Shown here in pieces: positions 53,609-62,925 of a stretch of DNA of 64,000 nucleotides. Under the pieces are notes generated by a model, which made no database searches, was not told where the DNA came from, and was given only the letters and a program-made list of their open reading frames with translations. The stretch comes from Rhodocyclaceae bacterium. Lineage in GTDB: Bacteria > Pseudomonadota > Gammaproteobacteria > Burkholderiales > Rhodocyclaceae. Positions within the stretch are counted from its first letter, which is position 1, and each line of letters begins with the position of its first letter. Where the stretch lies: contig JADKHX010000002.1 in NCBI GenBank assembly GCA_016721505.1, positions 1-64,000 on the forward strand, in the 5' to 3' direction. The position numbers were made by a program, and so were the translations under genes.

Positions 53609-54336
53609 TGGTGTTTCCATAACATCCATCCGTAAACTCCTGCCATTATCGAAAATATGAACCACATGAGCGCGTACCCGATGTGGTGCAACGCTGGATG
53701 CACCGGGCTAGTCCATTCGCGCGCCAAGCCATCGTCCGTTGCACTGGTTTGCAGCAACATTAGTGGCAACACTTTCAGTTCCGCGTTCAAACCAGATTCT
53801 CTCGTGTAATCATCCTCGCGCACGTGCTGCCACACCCGCCCAGACGGTGGTTCGGCTTTGAGCTCGAACACCCGTTGCTCGAAATGACGTAACACTCCAC
53901 CCAATTCCAAAGTCGTATCAGTGGTGACGACGTTAGGCAATTCACTGCGTAGTCGCGGTGCGAGCACCCAACCACGATTGACCAATATTACCGATTTACT
54001 TGCCTCAAGTTGAAACGGCGTCAGCACGTGATAACCCACCCAACGATTACGCAATTTGTTATCGAGAAAGATAGTCTTATCGGCTAACCATCTGCCCTTC
54101 AGCGAAACTTGATGCAAATCCAAATCAAGGAAGTCCGCGGCGGTTTGTGATGTCAAAGTGTTCAAAGAAATCGGCGCGGCGGTTTGGGCGGCGAGCATTT
54201 GCTCATAACGTTCGGTCTTGACGCTAGCGCGATAGATCTGGAAAACGCTCATGCCAAGACACACTGACACCGCCAGCAAAATCATGGCATTTCGCAAAAG
54301 CTTGCGCTGTGGAGGTTTGACAGGCGGGGCGTTCAT
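53605..54336 (-). CDS. SURF1-family oxidase assembly protein
   Basis: A 243-residue protein with two membrane helices (about 15-33 and 220-238) flanking a periplasmic domain. GRWLADKTIFLDNKLRNRWVG, VLVNRGWV-type and PVHPALHHIGYALMWF segments are family hallmarks. It assists heme a insertion into subunit I. The start is at 54336; an open extension upstream is His- and Asn-rich and looks non-coding. Confidence 0.9.
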   Translation of the reverse strand: MNAPPVKPPQRKLLRNAMILLAVSVCLGMSVFQIYRASVKTERYEQMLAAQTAAPISLNTLTSQTAADFLDLDLHQVSLKGRWLADKTIFLDNKLRNRWVGYHVLTPFQLEASKSVILVNRGWVLAPRLRSELPNVVTTDTTLELGGVLRHFEQRVFELKAEPPSGRVWQHVREDDYTRESGLNAELKVLPLMLLQTSATDDGLAREWTSPVHPALHHIGYALMWFIFSIMAGVYGWMLWKHQ

Positions 54337-54393
54337 GGTGGAATCAATTAGACTGCACAGCTTAATGCTTGGCAGTGATGGAGAATGATTTTG

Positions 54394-54591
54394 ATGCGCG
54401 TGATTGTGATTGTGCTGTTGCTGGCGATTGTGTTCAACATGGGTCGGGCGCTGATGTTCATTTTTCGCAACCAAGGGCGCGAGCGAGAACGTGGTGTACG
54501 CGCCCTCACGATACGAGTTGGGCTATCGGTTGCCGTAGTTGTGCTTCTGGTGGTCGGCAATCAATTGGGTTGGATCAGCGGCAAACTCTAA
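54394..54591 (+). CDS. DUF2909 twin-transmembrane protein
   Basis: A 65-residue protein with two hydrophobic helices separated by a basic turn (RNQGRERERGVRALTIR), as in the DUF2909 family often found within betaproteobacterial oxidase clusters. The ATG at 54394 is preferred because GGAGA at 54380-54384 directly abuts the upstream ATG at 54385. It is divergent from SURF1. Confidence 0.8.
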   Translation: MRVIVIVLLLAIVFNMGRALMFIFRNQGRERERGVRALTIRVGLSVAVVVLLVVGNQLGWISGKL

Positions 54592-54613
54592 TTGCCTTGA
54601 TCTAATCAAATGG

Positions 54614-54639
54614 TCAGTTGGTGCTGGCCACACGCCGTT
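54614..54639 (-). repeat. Dispersed repeat, short form, copy 18
   Basis: On the reverse strand AACGGCGTGTGG then CCAGCACCAACTGA. It lies in the convergent gap between the DUF2909 gene and coxC. Confidence 0.85.
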
Positions 54640-54691
54640 GAGCGTTGAAAACAGAAGGGCAGGCTAAATTTATCGCCTGCCCTGGTAAGCG

Positions 54692-55558
54692 TTACAGCCA
54701 ATAAACGACGACGAATAGTCCCAGCCAAACGACGTCAACAAAGTGCCAATACCAAGCCACCGCCTCAAAAGCGAAATGGCGTTCCGCGGTGAAGTGACCC
54801 TTCATGCTACGAATCAAAATCACAATCAACATCGTTGCGCCGAGCGTGACGTGGAAGCCGTGAAAACCAGTGAGCATAAAAAAGGTTGAACCATAGACCC
54901 CGGTGGTCATTTTCAGATTCAGGTGGTTATAGGCTTCATAGTATTCGTAGGCTTGGAATCCAATAAACGTCAGACCCAATGCAATGGTCAGGAACAGACC
55001 CAAAACCAACTGTTTGCGTTTGCCAGCCAGCATGCCCCAATGCGCCCAGGTCAGCGTTGCGCCAGAGCTCAGCAGCAATATCGTGTTTAGCAGGGGAATG
55101 CCTGTGGCATGCATGGCATGGAATTCGGTTTTTGCTGCCTCGGCCGCAGGACCGGCGGTCGGCCACGTTCCAACGAATCCGGCAAATCCGCTGTATAACT
55201 GCTGCGCTGAGCTTGCGAGTTCCGGCACTGAGAGCACACGAATGTAAAACAGCGAGCCGAAGAAGGCGGCGAAAAACATTACCTCAGAGAAAATAAACCA
55301 GCCCATCGACCAACGGAAAGATTGGTCGACTTGGAGGTTGTAGTTACCGCCTTCGGACTCATCAATCACGCTGCCAAACCAGCCGAAAAGCATATAGAAC
55401 AGCACAGCGAAGCCGGCCAGTAAGACAAATCCGCCATTGGCAATGGAGTTCATGGTCAACACGGCACCGCTTGCCATGAGCAACAAAGCAAGCGATCCGA
55501 CCATGGGCCAGAGCGAAGGTTGTGGAATGAAATAACGCGAGGCGGATGGATTGCTCAT
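54692..55558 (-). CDS. coxC: Cytochrome c oxidase subunit III
   Basis: A 288-residue protein with seven helices. YFIPQPSLWPMVGS, FRWSMGWFIFSEVMFFAAFF and the ending EAVAWYWHFVDVVWLGLFVVVYWL are diagnostic. It is the third core subunit of the aa3 oxidase. AAGGAG lies six bases upstream of the ATG. Confidence 0.97.
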   Translation of the reverse strand: MSNPSASRYFIPQPSLWPMVGSLALLLMASGAVLTMNSIANGGFVLLAGFAVLFYMLFGWFGSVIDESEGGNYNLQVDQSFRWSMGWFIFSEVMFFAAFFGSLFYIRVLSVPELASSAQQLYSGFAGFVGTWPTAGPAAEAAKTEFHAMHATGIPLLNTILLLSSGATLTWAHWGMLAGKRKQLVLGLFLTIALGLTFIGFQAYEYYEAYNHLNLKMTTGVYGSTFFMLTGFHGFHVTLGATMLIVILIRSMKGHFTAERHFAFEAVAWYWHFVDVVWLGLFVVVYWL

Positions 55559-55617
55559 GCTTAGCTCCTTAAAAATATTTTCAACAAATGCTTGTTAATT
55601 TTGTGACTGAACTGCGC

Positions 55618-55830
55618 TCATTTGCCCACCACCAAAGTTGCGATAGTGACCATCGTGGCGACAAATATCAGCATAAACACTACGGCGGCAATTATTAGAT
55701 GCACTGGCGACAGTGAAGGCGCGTCCTGTGCGTGGGCGGCGCGGCCGCGAAGTCCGACCATTCCGGAGCCAACGGTTCGCAGCACGCGCCAAAGGCTTGA
55801 TACCGCTTGTGGTTCGGGAGTCGTTTTCAC
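55618..55830 (-). CDS. DUF2970 membrane protein
   Basis: A 70-residue protein with one C-terminal helix (HLIIAAVVFMLIFVATMVTI) and a conserved SVLRTVGSGMVGLRG-like amphipathic start. It sits between ctaG and coxC, the usual place for DUF2970. Role unknown. The only in-frame start is GTG at 55830, 12 bp after ctaG. Confidence 0.85.
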   Translation of the reverse strand: MKTTPEPQAVSSLWRVLRTVGSGMVGLRGRAAHAQDAPSLSPVHLIIAAVVFMLIFVATMVTIATLVVGK

Positions 55831-55842
55831 GCATCTGCTTTC

Positions 55843-56427
55843 TTAGATTCCTGACCCACTGGTGCTAGCGCCATTGGCAGCAGACCCAGTGTTGTTACTA
55901 CTGCCAACGCCGCCAGGGACTTCAAAAAATGTGTAGGACAAAGTGACCGTGCCGATGTCGCTCGGCAGGTTGCGATCCAGTGCGAATACCACCGGCATCA
56001 CACGCACTTCGCCTGGGGCAAACACTTGCTGACGGAAGCAAAAACAATCGAGCTTCTTGACAAAATTCGCTGCATGTTTCGGCCCATAGCTCGGTACCGC
56101 TTGTCCGGTAATCGAGTGGTTGCTCAAATTTTCCACGCGAAAATTAACTTGTACAAGTTCGCCAGTATGCATTGGCAGAGAGGTTTGCAACGCGGTAAAG
56201 CGTAGGCCGGTTCCGTGCGTGTTGGCATCGAACTCCATCGTGATCGGACGACCGACAGTCGCTGAGGCACGAAATTCATCCGCCTTTTGCACATCGTATA
56301 TTCCCGTCCATTCGCAAAACGCACGATACAGCGGTGGCTGTATGTAGGCGAACAAAAAACTAGCGATTGCCACCAGACCTAAGCCACTGGCAATTCGATA
56401 GTTGGTTACGGGAATGGCTGTCATCAT
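55843..56427 (-). CDS. ctaG: Cytochrome c oxidase assembly protein CtaG/Cox11
   Basis: A 194-residue copper chaperone with one N-terminal helix and a periplasmic immunoglobulin-like domain. The copper motif CFCF is in KKLDCFCFRQQVF, followed by the acidic-aromatic VMPVVF region. It inserts CuB into subunit I. The C-terminus is a Gly/Ser/Asn-rich tail of about 20 residues. Confidence 0.94.
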   Translation of the reverse strand: MMTAIPVTNYRIASGLGLVAIASFLFAYIQPPLYRAFCEWTGIYDVQKADEFRASATVGRPITMEFDANTHGTGLRFTALQTSLPMHTGELVQVNFRVENLSNHSITGQAVPSYGPKHAANFVKKLDCFCFRQQVFAPGEVRVMPVVFALDRNLPSDIGTVTLSYTFFEVPGGVGSSNNTGSAANGASTSGSGI

Positions 56428-56436
56428 GCAATACGC

Positions 56437-56580
56437 TTATGCGCCGCCGCTGACCCACTGGCGGATGATCACTGTGACGAACACGGCACTCGCAAACAAC
56501 GCGAGAAGAATCCCAACCCGGCGATTATTCCTGCGCTGTGTGTCAAGGTCGTTAGTGTTCTCCACGGCATTTGCACTCAT
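56437..56580 (-). CDS. Small cytochrome oxidase assembly protein (47 residues)
   Basis: This reading frame is short: 47 residues with a polar N-terminus (MSANAVENTNDLDTQRRNNR), one membrane helix (VGILLALFASAVFVTVII) and a short tail. It fits the small assembly protein regularly found between coxA and ctaG in betaproteobacteria. Its ATG overlaps the coxA stop as TAATG, so translation is coupled. The stop is ten bases before ctaG. Confidence 0.85.
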   Translation of the reverse strand: MSANAVENTNDLDTQRRNNRRVGILLALFASAVFVTVIIRQWVSGGA

Positions 56581-58205
56581 TAGTGCGCAGCCGCCAAATG
56601 CTCTTCAGTAATCACTGGGGGATCTTCGAAGGTGTGATATGGCACGGGTGATGGCAGCGTCCATTCCAATCCAGTTGCGCCGTCCCATGGTTTGACCGGC
56701 GCAGCTTCGCCACCTTTGATGTTTTTCAGCACGACCCAGAGGAAAATCAATTGGCTGAAGCCGAAGCCGAATGCGCCAATGGATGACACCGCATTGAAAT
56801 CGGTAAATTGGGTTGCGTAGTCGGGTATCCGACGCGGCATTCCGGCCAAACCGAGGAAATGCTGCGGGAAAAATGCCACATTGAAAAACACGATCGAAGT
56901 CCAGAAATGTACTTTGCCGAGCGCTTCGTCATACATGCGCCCAGTCCATTTTGGCAGCCAAAAATACGCACCGGCATACGCCGAAAACAACGCGCCAGCC
57001 ACCATCACATAGTGAAAATGCGCCACCACGTAGTAGGTGTCTTGCAATTGGATATCCACCGCCGTGATCGCCAGAACCAATCCCGTCAAGCCGCCAACGG
57101 TGAATAAGAACAAGAATCCAAGGGCAAATAGCATTGGCGTTTCAAAAGTCAGTTCGCCGCGCCACATGGTGGTGATCCAGTTGAAAACTTTGACGCCCGT
57201 TGGCACTGCAATTAACAGCGTGGCGTACATGAAATACAGCTGGCCAGTCAGCGGAATACCGGTGACATACATGTGATGCGCCCAGACAAAAAATGAAATC
57301 AGTCCGATCGCGGCAATTGCGTAGACCATTGAAGTGTAGCCAAACAAATGCTTGCGCGAGAACGCCGGGATTACGTGCGAAACCACCCCAAATGCAGGTA
57401 GCGCGATGATGTACACCTCGGGGTGACCGAAGAACCAAAAAATGTGCTGGAACAGCACAGGGTCGCCACCGCCAGCGGCGTTAAAGAAGCTCGTGCCGAA
57501 ATGACGATCAGTAAGCAGCATGGTGACTGCACCGGCCAATATCGGCATCGACGCAATTAGTAGAAACGCCGTGACCAACCAGGTCCAGCAGAACATCGGC
57601 ATGCGCATTAGTGTCATGCCCGGTGCGCGCATATTCAAGATCGTGGTAATGATGTTGATCGAACCCATGATCGATGACATACCCAAAATATGCACGGCGA
57701 AAATCGCCATGTCCATACCCAAGCCCATTTGAACTGACAGCGGTGGGTAAAGTGTCCATCCCGTGCCAGCGGCACCGCCTGGAACAAAAAGCGAACCTGT
57801 GAGCAAAATCGCGGCAGGCGGGAGCAACCAGAAACTCCAGTTGTTCATCCGCGCAAACGCCATATCTGGCGCGCCAACCATCATTGGAATCATCCAGTTA
57901 GCAAAGCCAACGAAGGCCGGCATGATCGCGCCAAACACCATGATCAGCGCATGCAAGGTAAGCATTTGGTTGTAGAACTCAGGGGATACGTACTGCAAAC
58001 CTGGCGCAAAAAGTTCGCCACGGATGACCAGCGACATTGCGCCGCCAACCAAAAACATGACAAAGCTGAACCACAAATACATGGTGCCAATATCTTTGTG
58101 ATTGGTAGTGGTAAACCAACCCATGAGGCCAGGCGCGCGACCGTGATGGGCGTGGTCGCCATGATCACCGTGGGCATGATCGTGTGTGTCGTGACTTGCT
58201 TGCAT
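56580..58205 (-). CDS. coxA: Cytochrome c oxidase subunit I (aa3 type)
   Basis: A 541-residue subunit I. The CuB and cross-linked Tyr motif is GHPEVYI, the paired ligand FVWAHHMY, the heme ligands VAHFHYVM. The N-terminus HDTHDHAHGDHGDHAHH is strongly His-rich and could bind metal. AGGAG lies nine bases before the ATG. With CoxB and CoxC it reduces oxygen to water and pumps protons. Confidence 0.97.
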   Translation of the reverse strand: MQASHDTHDHAHGDHGDHAHHGRAPGLMGWFTTTNHKDIGTMYLWFSFVMFLVGGAMSLVIRGELFAPGLQYVSPEFYNQMLTLHALIMVFGAIMPAFVGFANWMIPMMVGAPDMAFARMNNWSFWLLPPAAILLTGSLFVPGGAAGTGWTLYPPLSVQMGLGMDMAIFAVHILGMSSIMGSINIITTILNMRAPGMTLMRMPMFCWTWLVTAFLLIASMPILAGAVTMLLTDRHFGTSFFNAAGGGDPVLFQHIFWFFGHPEVYIIALPAFGVVSHVIPAFSRKHLFGYTSMVYAIAAIGLISFFVWAHHMYVTGIPLTGQLYFMYATLLIAVPTGVKVFNWITTMWRGELTFETPMLFALGFLFLFTVGGLTGLVLAITAVDIQLQDTYYVVAHFHYVMVAGALFSAYAGAYFWLPKWTGRMYDEALGKVHFWTSIVFFNVAFFPQHFLGLAGMPRRIPDYATQFTDFNAVSSIGAFGFGFSQLIFLWVVLKNIKGGEAAPVKPWDGATGLEWTLPSPVPYHTFEDPPVITEEHLAAAH

Positions 58206-58257
58206 ATTCAGATACTCCTAGTTGCGTAGTGCGTCAGGTTCATTGCTGTTCAACAAA

Positions 58258-59418
58258 TTATTTGCCGCGAAGCGCTTTGACTTCGGCTGGTTGAATAACA
58301 TCATTCAGCTTGTTGCTCCAAGCATTGCGCTCGTAAGCAACCACAGACGCTATGTCTGCGTCATTGAGTTGAGCGCCGAATGCCGCCATCGCAGTGCCAG
58401 GCTTGCCATTAATAACAATAGCGAGATGTCTTTCTTTGGGCCCCTTAACAATTGCTGAGCCATCGAGCGCGGGGAACGCCGGCGGCACACCTTTGCCCGT
58501 CGGTTGGTGACAACCGGCACAATTGGTTGTGTAAACCTTTTCACCACGTTTCACCAACTCGTCGAGCGTGAATACTTTGTTCGGATCATCTGCCGCCGCA
58601 GCCATTTCTTTTTGTTGCGCGGCTACCCATTCGGCGTACTTGGCTTCTGACACCACATCGACCACGATAGGCATAAAACCGTGATCTTTGCCGCACAGTT
58701 CGGAGCACTGACCACGATAAGTACCTTCTTTATCGGCCTTGAACCATGCATCGCGCACAAAGCCCGGCACCGCATCGGTCTTGACGGCAAAAGCAGGCAC
58801 CGACCAGTTGTGGATGACGTCGGTAGCTGTTGTCAAGATGCGGACTTTCTTGTTAACCGGTACGACAAGGTGACGATCAACTTCAAGCAAATAGTTCTCG
58901 CCCTTGGCTTCTTTGTTTTCGATTTGCGCGCGCGGGGTCGAGAGTACGCTGATGAACTTGATTCCGGTTGCATCACCACTCATGTATTCGTAGCCCCATT
59001 TCCACTGATAGCCCGTGACTTTAATGGTCATATCGGCTTTGGAAGTGTCGCGTTGATTAACCAGCGCAATCGTGGCGGGAACGGCGATAGCAACCAATAT
59101 CACAGCGGGAATCAATGTCCACAAAATTTCAACCGTGAGATTGTCGTGAAAGTCTGCCGCTTTGTGACCGCGCTTGCGCGTATGCATCACCAGCGAATAG
59201 CCCAAAACACCAAACACCCCAACGAAAATAATCGTGACGAAAATCGTCAGGAATGTATGCAAATCGTAAATGCGCCGCGCTAAATCTGTGACCGGCTCTT
59301 GCAGATTGAGCTTCCATTCGGCTTGCGCTACACCAGCGAAAATCGCCAGCGAACCAGCCAACAGCACAGTAAGCACGGTTTTCAATCCGGCGAACTGGTT
59401 GGATGTATCTTTCGTCAT
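58258..59418 (-). CDS. coxB: Cytochrome c oxidase subunit II with fused cytochrome c domain
   Basis: A 386-residue subunit II. It has a signal peptide (cut near AQA-EWKL), two helices, the CuA domain ending CSELCGKDHGFM, and a C-terminal class I cytochrome c (about 285-386) with CAGCH and a later methionine in GTAMAAFG. The fused heme c lets the oxidase take electrons directly. GGGAG precedes the ATG at 59418. Its heme would be attached by the ccm system in this window. Confidence 0.96.
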   Translation of the reverse strand: MTKDTSNQFAGLKTVLTVLLAGSLAIFAGVAQAEWKLNLQEPVTDLARRIYDLHTFLTIFVTIIFVGVFGVLGYSLVMHTRKRGHKAADFHDNLTVEILWTLIPAVILVAIAVPATIALVNQRDTSKADMTIKVTGYQWKWGYEYMSGDATGIKFISVLSTPRAQIENKEAKGENYLLEVDRHLVVPVNKKVRILTTATDVIHNWSVPAFAVKTDAVPGFVRDAWFKADKEGTYRGQCSELCGKDHGFMPIVVDVVSEAKYAEWVAAQQKEMAAAADDPNKVFTLDELVKRGEKVYTTNCAGCHQPTGKGVPPAFPALDGSAIVKGPKERHLAIVINGKPGTAMAAFGAQLNDADIASVVAYERNAWSNKLNDVIQPAEVKALRGK

Positions 59419-59588
59419 TATTTCTCCCGGACTTGGAACCAAAACTTGTACTTTGTAAGGCTGCACTAGCGCGCAAGTACGTCACAAAAACTGAGTTTTG
59501 TGAAAAACTCGCTGCATGCCACTATGTTCAACGCCGCGAAGGTTAACACGGCGCACCCCATCGCTGCAAAAATTTTGCGATGCACTTG

Positions 59589-60959
59589 CTAGGTTGCAGG
59601 GCTTGACAAGGCCGCCATCAAGCGCTGATGAACGCCACCAAAGCCCCCATTACTCATTACCAAAATTTGATCGCCTGTCTGCGCCTGCTCGCAAACTGCA
59701 GTCACGAGCTGATCCAAATCGCCATGACATTGAGTTTTATTGGCGATGGACGAAAGCGCCTCAGCTGCATCCCATCCCAGATTATTGGTATAGCAAAAGA
59801 CTAAATCGGCTTCGCGCAGACTCGCTGGCAACTGCGCTTTCATGGTGCCAAGTTTCATGGTGTTTGAGCGCGGTTCCAATACCGCCAATATCCGCGCCTT
59901 ACCTGCAGTCTGACGCAGACCCGCCAAAGTCAAGCGAATCGCCGTCGGGTGATGGGCGAAATCATCAATTACGGTGATATCGCGAACCACGCCACGAATT
60001 TCCATACGCCGCTTGACGCCGGAAAAGGTCTCCAGCGCCTTAAGCCCAACCGCCACCGGCACACCAGCATGGCGAGCGGCAGCCAGTGCCGCGAGCGCGT
60101 TGGCGCGATTGTGATCGCCGCTTAACGCGAACTGTTTGACCGAGCCGAAATGTTTGCCATCCAAGCCAACATCAAAACCACCGTCTGCGTTGACATTTTC
60201 ACTGCGCCATCCACTGGCAGAGTTGGCCGCAACGTCAAATTTTTCGATTGGAGTCCAACAAGCGCGCGCTAACACCCTAGCGAGATTGTCGTCGGTGGCG
60301 TTGGAAACAATCAACCCATTGGCAGGAATAGTACGCACTAAATGGTGAAATTGTGTCTCGATAGCAGCAAGATCAGCGAAGATGTCTGCATGATCGAATT
60401 CCAAGTTATTCAAAACCACCGTTCGTGGATGGTAGTGAACAAACTTGGATCGCTTATCGCAAAACGCCGTATCGTATTCGTCGGCCTCGATGACAAAGAA
60501 CGCTGAATCGGTCAATCGTGCGGAAACCCCAAAGCCTTGTGGAACGCCACCTACTAAAAATGACGGGTTCAAGCCGGCTTCTTCCAAAATCCAGGTCAGT
60601 AGCGAAGTCGTTGTGGTTTTTCCGTGGGTCCCTGCCACACCCAAGACCCAGCGACTACGCAAAATATTGTCGGCCAACCACTGCGGACCAGACACATACG
60701 GCAAACTCTGTGCCAGCACGGCTTCGAGCAGAGGATTTCCGCGTGAAATTGCATTGCCAATTACAAACAGGTCGGGCATCAGCTTGGTTTGCTCCGCGCC
60801 ATAGCCTTCGACCAGCTTGATTCCTTGCGCCTCAAGCTGAGTACTCATGGGCGGATAGACATTGGCATCGCAACCAGTGACGGTGTGCCCCGCGCTTCTG
60901 GCGAGCAGCGCAATGCCGCCCATGAACGTGCCGCAAACGCCAAGAATGTGAATATGCAT
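59589..60959 (-). CDS. mpl: UDP-N-acetylmuramate:L-Ala-gamma-D-Glu-meso-DAP ligase Mpl
   Basis: A 456-residue Mur-ligase-family enzyme that recycles the murein tripeptide onto UDP-MurNAc. It has the start MHIHILGVCGTFMGGIA, the ATP loop GVAGTHGKTTTTSLL, EADEYDTAFCDKRSKF and the C-terminal HPTAIRLTLAGLR. Its length is normal. Palindromic bases at 59559-59582 (CATCGC/GCGATG) follow the stop and could be a weak terminator. Confidence 0.95.
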   Translation of the reverse strand: MHIHILGVCGTFMGGIALLARSAGHTVTGCDANVYPPMSTQLEAQGIKLVEGYGAEQTKLMPDLFVIGNAISRGNPLLEAVLAQSLPYVSGPQWLADNILRSRWVLGVAGTHGKTTTTSLLTWILEEAGLNPSFLVGGVPQGFGVSARLTDSAFFVIEADEYDTAFCDKRSKFVHYHPRTVVLNNLEFDHADIFADLAAIETQFHHLVRTIPANGLIVSNATDDNLARVLARACWTPIEKFDVAANSASGWRSENVNADGGFDVGLDGKHFGSVKQFALSGDHNRANALAALAAARHAGVPVAVGLKALETFSGVKRRMEIRGVVRDITVIDDFAHHPTAIRLTLAGLRQTAGKARILAVLEPRSNTMKLGTMKAQLPASLREADLVFCYTNNLGWDAAEALSSIANKTQCHGDLDQLVTAVCEQAQTGDQILVMSNGGFGGVHQRLMAALSSPAT

Positions 60960-61077
60960 AAGGCCGTGTTAATGGAATAATGGGAGAGATTTTACCCGCC
61001 ACATTCATCTGCAAATCACAGTCAATTGCACGCGAAAATCGATCAAATCCATTGCATTGATTGCGGTTCTCACCACT

Positions 61078-61683
61078 ATGCCCCGCCACAAGCCAACCAT
61101 TAGCAGCTCAACTTACCTTCGCCGCAGCATAGCCAGCGCTGCGGCGCGCTTGATCGCCGAAGGTGGCATGAGCGATTTTGGTAGTGCAAAACGCAAGGCC
61201 GCGCGGCAATTGGGTGCGAGCGATGGCGATGCCTTGCCAAGCAACGATGAAGTCGAAATCGAATTGCGCGCGTATCAGGCAATATTCCAAGATAACGAAC
61301 AAACAGAACGGCTGCACGAAATGCGGACGAATGCATTGGAAATTATGAATTTACTGGCAGATTTTCACCCGCACCTGACAGGCGCAGTGTTAAATGGCAC
61401 TGCTGGCCGCTATGCGCCAATTGAGATTGACCTATTTGCTGACAGCAGCAAAGATGTTGAGATATTCATGCTATCTCACAACATTTTGTACTCATCTACC
61501 GAGATACGTCGGCAAAATCCCTTATCTGCAGAAACTCGCCTACATCTAGACTGGAATCACGACAGCATCGATTTATCGGTTTATCCGATTGCCGCAGTAC
61601 GCACGCTGACACGCGACAATCGAGCTTGCGCCGCCACGATTGTTGGCCTTTTGGCCGCAACCCCGGAAATCACCCCGACATGA
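61078..61683 (+). CDS. Nucleotidyltransferase-like protein of unknown function
   Basis: A 201-residue protein. The N-terminal half is helical and basic (YLRRSIASAAARLIAEGGMSDFGSAKRKAARQLG). The central GAVLNGTAGRYAPIEIDLFADSSKDVEIF looks like the first strand and glycine loop of a nucleotidyltransferase fold with an acidic D-L pair, and LDWNHDSIDLSVYP would give a further acidic residue. Genes of this kind are conserved in betaproteobacteria but not characterised. An ATG at 61078 is preferred to the TTG at 61057. The stop overlaps the TlpA start. Confidence 0.7.
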   Translation: MPRHKPTISSSTYLRRSIASAAARLIAEGGMSDFGSAKRKAARQLGASDGDALPSNDEVEIELRAYQAIFQDNEQTERLHEMRTNALEIMNLLADFHPHLTGAVLNGTAGRYAPIEIDLFADSSKDVEIFMLSHNILYSSTEIRRQNPLSAETRLHLDWNHDSIDLSVYPIAAVRTLTRDNRACAATIVGLLAATPEITPT

Positions 61684-62255
61684 AACCACCGTTCATTTTG
61701 GTCGCCGGTATTGCCGCGGCACTAATCTCTGTTGCTGCTCTCAGCTACCTACTCACGCGCGACATCGTATCGGAGGCGCCGCCGAATTTGGCCTCCTTGA
61801 CCGTACCGCAAGCACACACTTCGACCGCCATCACGGCTTTGACGCTGCCTGACACAACTGGCACAAATCAATCCATGAGTCAGTGGCGAGGAAAAATATT
61901 GGTGGTAAATTTTTGGGCAACCTGGTGCCCTCCGTGTCGCGAAGAGATGCCGGCTTTTTCGCGCCTTGCTGAAAAACACGCTGCCAACGGTGTTCAATTT
62001 GTTGGCATCTCCATCGATACACTTAACAACGTACTGGATTTCCAAAAACGCACGCCCGTCAGCTACCCGCTACTGATAGGAACAATGGAAACGGTACAGA
62101 ACACCATTCCGCTTGGAAACAATGCGCAAGCCCTACCTTTTACAGCCATCTTTGATCGGTCTGGCGTGCTGCATTCGGTCAAGCTTGGGCGCTTGGCAGA
62201 GGCTGAATTAGCGCATACTCTGCTAGCCCTCGAGACAAACGCAGAGACCAAGTAG
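61680..62255 (+). CDS. TlpA-like membrane-anchored thioredoxin
   Basis: A 191-residue protein with an N-terminal helix (about 5-25) and a periplasmic thioredoxin domain with active site WCPPC (NFWATWCPPCREEMPAF) and the cis-proline ALPFTAIFD. It reduces or isomerises disulfides in the cell envelope. The ATG overlaps the preceding stop (ATGA). It is distinct from CcmG, whose active site is WCVSC. Confidence 0.9.
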   Translation: MKPPFILVAGIAAALISVAALSYLLTRDIVSEAPPNLASLTVPQAHTSTAITALTLPDTTGTNQSMSQWRGKILVVNFWATWCPPCREEMPAFSRLAEKHAANGVQFVGISIDTLNNVLDFQKRTPVSYPLLIGTMETVQNTIPLGNNAQALPFTAIFDRSGVLHSVKLGRLAEAELAHTLLALETNAETK

Positions 62256-62292
62256 TGGACAAACTGACGTTATTTGCGGCAAACTCACTGTC

Positions 62293-62838
62293 ATGACGAA
62301 GTCAACTAACCAAGCGAGCAACGCGAAACCTGCATCCAAGCAGGCTAAAAAGGCTGGGGCTCTCGCGGCAACTACGGGTCGCAGTGAGGGAATTTTAGTG
62401 CTGCACGGGCCGAATCTGAATTTGCTTGGCTCACGCGAACCAGAAATTTACGGTAGCTGTACGCTTGCCGACATTTCTACGACGATGAGTGCGCGAGCCA
62501 AAGGTGCTGGCGTGCGCTTGGAGAGCTTCCAAAGCAATCACGAAGGCGATTTGATCGACCGGATTCAAAGTGCGCGTGCAATCGGCATTGGGTTCATCAT
62601 CATAAACGCCGCAGGCTTCACGCACACTAGCATTGCCATGCGAGACGCCCTGGCGGCTGTCGAAATTCCGTTTATCGAAGTCCATCTTTCGAATATTCAT
62701 AAACGCGAAATTTTTCGCCATCATTCGTATTTTTCTGAACTTGCCGAGGGTGTCATTGTCGGCCTCGGCGCGCAGGGTTATGAATTGGCGCTTGAAGCCG
62801 CATTAACCCGATTGGGTCACGGCGAAAAGCGCACTTGA
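62293..62838 (+). CDS. aroQ: 3-dehydroquinate dehydratase, type II, with N-terminal extension
   Basis: A 181-residue shikimate-pathway enzyme. GPNLNLLGSREPEIYG holds the catalytic Tyr and Arg region, NAAGFTHTSIAMRDAL and EVHLSNIHKREIFRHHS the His-containing active site. Before the normal start of the fold there are about 33 extra residues, rich in Lys, Ala and Ser, of unknown purpose. The family is usually about 145-150 residues. An internal start near residue 32 is not a good ATG. The aroQ-accB-accC order is common in Proteobacteria. Confidence 0.93.
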   Translation: MTKSTNQASNAKPASKQAKKAGALAATTGRSEGILVLHGPNLNLLGSREPEIYGSCTLADISTTMSARAKGAGVRLESFQSNHEGDLIDRIQSARAIGIGFIIINAAGFTHTSIAMRDALAAVEIPFIEVHLSNIHKREIFRHHSYFSELAEGVIVGLGAQGYELALEAALTRLGHGEKRT

Positions 62839-62925
62839 TCCAAAAAACAATACGGTGACGCGCAAGCTGGTGGTCGCGCTAATCCTGCCAAGGCTACGGC
62901 CAGTAACATTTTTGAGGAGCCTTCT

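Noticed and set aside
59483..59582. Two inverted repeats between mpl and coxB as regulatory sites
   Set aside because: They are short and A/T-rich, and no known operator is recognised. They could be weak terminators, but nothing decides it.
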